Assembly (NCBI GenBank): GCA_030621105.1
Contig: JAUXIH010000061.1
Location: 1-6,619, forward strand
Direction of reading: 5' to 3'
Length of the DNA stretch: 6,619 bases
DNA from: Dehalococcoidia bacterium
GTDB lineage: Bacteria > Chloroflexota > Dehalococcoidia > GIF9 > AB-539-J10
The translations under genes were made by a program, and so were the position numbers. Positions 5,880 to 6,619 of the stretch are shown here, in pieces (positions within the stretch are counted from its first letter, which is position 1; each line of letters begins with the position of its first letter). Under the pieces are notes generated by a model. It made no database searches. It was not told the origin of the DNA and saw only the letters and a program-made list of their open reading frames with translations.

Positions 5880-5924
5880 ACGGGTGCGTTGGCCATTAGC
5901 ACCAAGCTGAGATCTTAATCCCGT
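5880..5924. other. Inverted repeats upstream of the GTPase gene
   Basis: ACGGG (5880-5884) can pair with CCCGT (5920-5924). Alternatively, GGTGC (5883-5887) can pair with GCACC (5899-5903). The two pairings share two bases, so they would largely exclude each other, a layout seen in switching leaders. Here it lies just before or inside the predicted GTPase promoter. Low confidence in function. Confidence 0.25.
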
Positions 5925-5944
5925 GGAGGAAATCGTGTTAAAAT
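5915..5944 (+). promoter_or_regulatory. Possible promoter of the GTPase gene
   Basis: TAAAAT at 5939-5944 matches five of six -10 positions and lies 22 bases before the ATG. The upstream TTAATC (5915-5920), 18 bases away, is a poor -35 match. The gene might also be transcribed from further upstream. Confidence 0.35.
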
Positions 5945-5966
5945 GAATTATTGATAGGGTAAAGTT

Positions 5967-6619
5967 ATGCCAGCAAATTTGCCGCCGCAGTATTTTGAAG
6001 CTGAGAAGCGTTTTAGAATGGCTAAGAGCTCGGAAGGGAAAATCGAGGCTCTGGAAGCCATGCTTGCCATCATGCCCAAGCATAAGGGTACCGATAAGCT
6101 CCGTGCTGACTTGAGAAGAAAAATTGCCAAGATATCCCAGGAAGCTGAAAGAAAATATGCCACCAGCAGGACAAGCTTCTACATCAAAAAAGAAGGCGCC
6201 GGCCAAGTAGCCCTGGTTGGGTTACCCAATGTCGGCAAGTCACGACTGCTAAAAGCAGCTACTGATGCATCCCCGGAAGTAGCCGATTATCCTTTCACTA
6301 CCAAAGCTCCTACCATAGGTATGATGAAATTTAAGAATATTCAGATTCAGTTAGTGGACACACCCCCGGTAGCAAGTCCAGCTTCCCGGATGTGGCTAAA
6401 CAATATCGTCAGAAATGCCGACCTCATCGCTATTATCGTGGACCTGAGCAACCAGCCAATGGAACAGGTAGAAACCACCCTTCCAGAGCTGGAGAATATG
6501 AACATAGTGTCTGCCACAAGTAATACTAAGGAAGCAACCATCGGCAAATTTCAAAAGAGAATCTTGATTGTAGGGAACAAGAATGACTTGGAAAATTCAA
6601 GTACTAACTGGAGCCAGTT
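5967..6619 (+). CDS. DRG/Obg-related GTPase (3' end outside window)
   Basis: The first 217 residues are visible. The ATG at 5967 starts a charged helical N-terminal region (1-70, with PANLPPQYFEAEKRF and LAIMPKHKGTDKLRADL) that precedes the G domain, as in the DRG/Obg-related group. The G1 P-loop is GLPNVGKS (85-92). YPFTTKAPTIGMM (108-120) is the G2 switch region typical of Obg-like proteins. DTPP (131-134) is at G3, and NKND (204-207) is the G4 guanine-specificity motif. A C-terminal TGS domain would be expected beyond the window. Members of this group bind GTP and usually work with ribosomes or RNA. The precise role here is unknown. The ribosome site is weak (GGGTAAAG). The residue after the P-loop serine is R93, where S or T is usual. 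It is probably a chromosomal core gene marking the end of the accessory stretch. Confidence 0.92.
   Translation, partial: MPANLPPQYFEAEKRFRMAKSSEGKIEALEAMLAIMPKHKGTDKLRADLRRKIAKISQEAERKYATSRTSFYIKKEGAGQVALVGLPNVGKSRLLKAATDASPEVADYPFTTKAPTIGMMKFKNIQIQLVDTPPVASPASRMWLNNIVRNADLIAIIVDLSNQPMEQVETTLPELENMNIVSATSNTKEATIGKFQKRILIVGNKNDLENSSTNWSQ

Noticed and set aside
5927..5937. GGAGGAAATCG as an RNase P RNA start
   Set aside because: The conserved GAGGAAAGTCC is not matched and the GTPase gene begins 30 bases later.
5727..6206. Minus-strand frames opposite the GTPase start
   Set aside because: They are antisense shadows of a clearly coding GTPase or have unlikely composition.

Overview
The window is about 6.6 kb of moderate-GC bacterial DNA. 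It looks like an accessory segment ending at a housekeeping-type gene. The best lineage clue is the truncated GTPase at the right edge. Its N-terminus and G1 region resemble the DRG/Obg-related GTPases I associate with Chloroflexota (Dehalococcoidia-like bacteria) and archaea. The cut-off membrane protein at the left edge has a similar flavour. Promoters with TTGACA/TATAAT-like boxes and AGGAG-type ribosome binding sites favour a bacterium. The lineage is an inference, not a firm call.

Layout, left to right. (1) 3-260 (+): end of a small membrane protein. (2) 318-1950 (-): a two-gene unit. A 158-residue protein with a duplicated Cys4 zinc-binding module is followed by a 357-residue protein of unrecognised family. 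An 11-bp direct repeat spans the junction. (3) 2117-2443 (+): a small hydrophobic membrane protein transcribed divergently from the unit, with its own promoter. (4) 2684-4183 (-): a 499-residue protein I cannot name. Its C-terminal part looks like a PD-(D/E)XK-type nuclease fold in which the usual acid and lysine are not where expected. It has its own promoter, with a TGACGTCA palindrome in the spacer. (5) 4232-4731: mostly non-coding, with a probable decayed minus-strand reading frame and the toxin-antitoxin promoter. (6) 4732-5343 (+): a complete MazE/MazF-type toxin-antitoxin operon with a palindrome over its -10 box. (7) 5344-5966: about 620 bases without an intact gene, with many inverted repeats and, at 5758-5838, a short frame that matches the first zinc module of the 158-residue protein position for position. 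(8) 5967-6619 (+): start of the GTPase, cut by the window end.

How the parts relate. The MazEF pair is a self-contained autoregulated module. The zinc protein and the 357-residue protein probably act together, because they are co-oriented and adjacent. Isolated genes of unknown function, a toxin-antitoxin pair, broken frames and long spacers suggest a turnover-prone or genomic-island-like stretch beside a core gene. No RNA gene of a recognised family, insertion sequence or CRISPR array was seen.
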